Source of the DNA: Sciurus carolinensis
Lineage: Eukaryota; Chordata; Mammalia; Rodentia; Sciuridae
Length of the DNA stretch: 64,000 nt
Assembly: GCF_902686445.1 (NCBI RefSeq)
Contig: NC_062232.1
Location: 13,809,105 to 13,873,104, forward strand
Direction of reading: 5' to 3'
The notes under the pieces are model-generated. The model saw nothing but the letters and a program-made list of their open reading frames with translations, searched no databases and was not told where the DNA came from. The position numbers and the translations under genes are program-made. This document shows, piece by piece, positions 61,879 through 64,000 of the stretch (position 1 is the stretch's first letter; each line of letters begins with the position of its first letter).

Positions 61879-61996
61879 CAAGGCCTCCACGGGTACCACC
61901 CTGGCAGAGGCTTGAACAAGCTCTTTACTCAGCCATTGCTGGTATGGATGGGGCCACAGTTTTCACTGTTGTTTGGTTGGAGTAGAGTGGTTTATT
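61879..61996. repeat. Duplicated segment, copy 2
   Basis: ctctttactcagccattgct and ggccacagttttcactgtt, homologous to 60083-60205 in the same orientation. Confidence 0.8.
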
Positions 61997-62230
61997 ACCT
62001 AAGTTTTCAACCTTGCTTGACTTCTCCTTTCCTGTTCCTTTAACTAGGGAGAGCAGACTTACTGGGGCTATTTTTTGTTTGTGCCAGGGCATTTCGTGGT
62101 TACTTGGTGAAGTAGTTTTATTAGAGTTGCTTTAAAATCCTCATCACATATTTCCAACATCTAGTTTACCTCAATGTTGCTGTCTCTCAGTTGTCTTTTC
62201 TCATTCAAGTTGTGATTTTTCATGGTTAAT
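61990..62230 (-). mobile_element. Old L1/HAL1-like fragment
   Basis: aaatcctcatcacatatttc, caacatctagtttacctca and gttgctgtctctcagttgtc are typical. Confidence 0.5.
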
Positions 62231-64000
62231 GATGAGTGACTTTTGAAAGTATTTTTAAAAATTTTTGAATACTACGAGACTCTGGATCATATTTAATTTT
62301 TTTTTTTTTTAAATAAAGCAAACAGCCACACTCTTGAGGTATAGCACGAGGGTTGGTTAGTTGTGTGTGTTCAGCTTCCTGTTTGGTCTCACCGATACAA
62401 TCTCTGCAAAAGTGTTGACAGGTGGAGTGGATGTTTAACTTCTCACTTGACCCCATGGACACCTTTCCAGTAGAACTAGACCACTGATTCTCACTGCTTA
62501 CTGCCTCTGCTCTGTCCTACAGACAGTACCCTGACAGGGGAGCCACATTGTTTCTGCCTGATGGGAAAAAGATCAGTGAGCCCACTAGGTGGGGAAATTT
62601 GAGCACTGCCTCCTGCTGTGTGTGTGTGTATGTGTATTTTCCTACTTAGCTCCACTGAAACTTCACTGGGACTGGTACAGTTTTCCATTGGTGTTTGCCT
62701 GGGAAGGGTAGATAATGCCCAAAAGATTTTCTGTTATTGGTCCTTTGGCTGGGGGAACAGACTTTCCTTAGAGCTTTTTTTGTTACTCACCCATCTGTAG
62801 TTCTGCTGTTGGAGTTGTACGGGAGACAATAAGGAAACCCAGGGCACTCACTGCCATGTTGTTTCTCAAGCTCTGAAATCTTTAGGCAGTCTGCACGTTC
62901 TTCCATCTTGTCTTCTTATGCTTGTTTATATATTACAGGGATTTTTTAGTTTTAAGAAGAAAGGAACTGGGAGGAATGGGGCTACTCCATCTGGACCAGA
63001 ACTACAAATCTCCATGCATGTGTGTTTAATATATAAGAAAATTTTAAATTAATTCTGCAAGCAATATTTTATATGATAATAATATTAGTTCATTCTTCAA
63101 ATATACTATGCATCAGCCACGTGCATTACTATGCATTTAGTCACGTGATTGACCCTCATGACTAAAGATCAAACTAAGACATAGTCCTTACTTTGTAATA
63201 GCCTATGTTTTGTGGAGTTCAGTGACTTGTTAAATAAATTTAGTTTTCCTGTGATGTTAGCGAAAAACACAAGTATTTCCCCCATTTTTGTAATGCTGGG
63301 GGTTAAACCCAGGGCCAGGGACACAGTTTTTTATTTTAGAAATAAAACTAAACCTAGCTCCACTCTACCAGGCTTGTGGTATCATCAGGGCTCCTTCCCC
63401 TCCTGTTGACTACTATAAGCCTCCTTTGGTTTATGAGCTACCAGATGAATGGGGAGGGTGCCTAGTGCATCATGTCTTATGGTTACTTTGCTTACCATTC
63501 TGGTTACCATTAAGTCCTGGGCCAGTAGCTACTGTCTAGTAGGCAATGCTTCCCTGAACCCAGCTCCCCAGGTCATGTGCTTAGTGCTCAGGCAGGAGAA
63601 ATCTCTGTAAGTACCACCAGTCAGGAGTTCTGGACCCCTTCGGCCACATGCAGAACAGCCCCATGGTCCACTTAGTCCTGGCAGAACTCCATCTCTTCAT
63701 AGTCTGTTGGACAGACGTTCAGCTCTATTGCTGCTGTAAAGCTGAGCTCACAAATAACTGTTAAGGCTTGTAACCTCCTCCCTCCAACCAAGGTTGGAAG
63801 GAATCAAACCTCAGGGATTCAACCCTATGTTCCCGAGTTTCTTTGGGAACTCGCTTTTGATGATTTGGGAATGCCCAAAAGCTAAAGCGTTTTGACCTTT
63901 TTCCTTGATTGTGATAATGATAGTGATAATGGTAATGGCATTTATATGACTTAGGCCTATTCTGATCATTTTACTTGTGTCTTCTCATTTACTTCTAATG
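62231..64000. other. Unassigned intron sequence
   Basis: Only an ID fragment at 63.3 kb; otherwise nothing recognised. Confidence 0.5.
63283..63325 (-). mobile_element. ID fragment
   Basis: tgctgggggttaaacccagg only; the rest is lost. Confidence 0.5.

Larger units (their letters stand above)
38566..64000 (+). other. CDKL5: CDKL5 intron 3 (5' part, GC donor)
   Basis: The intron begins gcaagt and runs to the window end without a recognisable exon 4. CDKL5 exon 4 starts with codons for ETHEIVAIKKF; I looked for this and did not see it. Intron 3 is known to be long in humans, so this is expected. It holds repeats and two processed pseudogenes. Confidence 0.85.

Overview
This is a nuclear window from a squirrel-like rodent. 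The evidence is dozens of tRNA-derived ID SINEs (sciurid STRID-like tails) together with dimeric B1-dID SINEs, a combination typical of squirrels and their relatives. The window is AT-rich, has no CpG island, and has no long open reading frames outside decayed repeats and retrocopies. The one functional protein-coding gene I can identify is CDKL5 (cyclin-dependent kinase-like 5, X-linked in placental mammals), on the + strand. Only its first two coding exons are here: exon 2 at 35466-35695, with the start codon at 35632, and the 35-nt exon 3 at 38531-38565. They encode the first 33 residues, including the glycine-rich ATP-binding loop. No bacterial-type operon, CRISPR array, tRNA or rRNA gene was seen.

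Layout: 1-35465 is intron 1, the intron upstream of the start-codon exon. It holds old L1M, L2, MIR, MER5A and MaLR fragments, a squirrel-type 5'-truncated L1 at about 16.7-17.8 kb, and many ID and B1-dID insertions, several with visible target-site duplications. The stretch from about 21.2 to 28.6 kb has almost no SINEs. 35696-38530 is intron 2, with one sense B1-dID, one antisense B1-dID and one antisense ID. From 38566 to the end is intron 3. Exon 4 of CDKL5 was not found, so intron 3 appears to run past the window.

Intron 3 contains a triple ID cluster (39.7-40.2 kb), a MaLR-type LTR with a nested B1-dID (46.1-46.7 kb), about 4 kb of antisense old L1 (47.2-51.2 kb), and two processed pseudogenes close together: MRPL17 on the - strand (55.6-56.1 kb) and GJA1 (connexin 43) on the + strand (57.2-59.3 kb). 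The GJA1 copy keeps much of its 3' UTR and the AATAAA signal. A duplicated old-L1/HAL1-like segment lies at 60.1 and 61.9 kb.

The points most worth a second look are in CDKL5 itself. Exon 3 has a GC rather than GT 5' splice site. The exon 2 leader has a start-stop uORF and a 13-codon uORF whose stop overlaps the main AUG. A perfect 12-bp-arm inverted repeat sits about 80 nt upstream of exon 2. I found no convincing undescribed biological system; the rest is ordinary mammalian intron. Repeat family names and boundaries were assigned by eye and are approximate.
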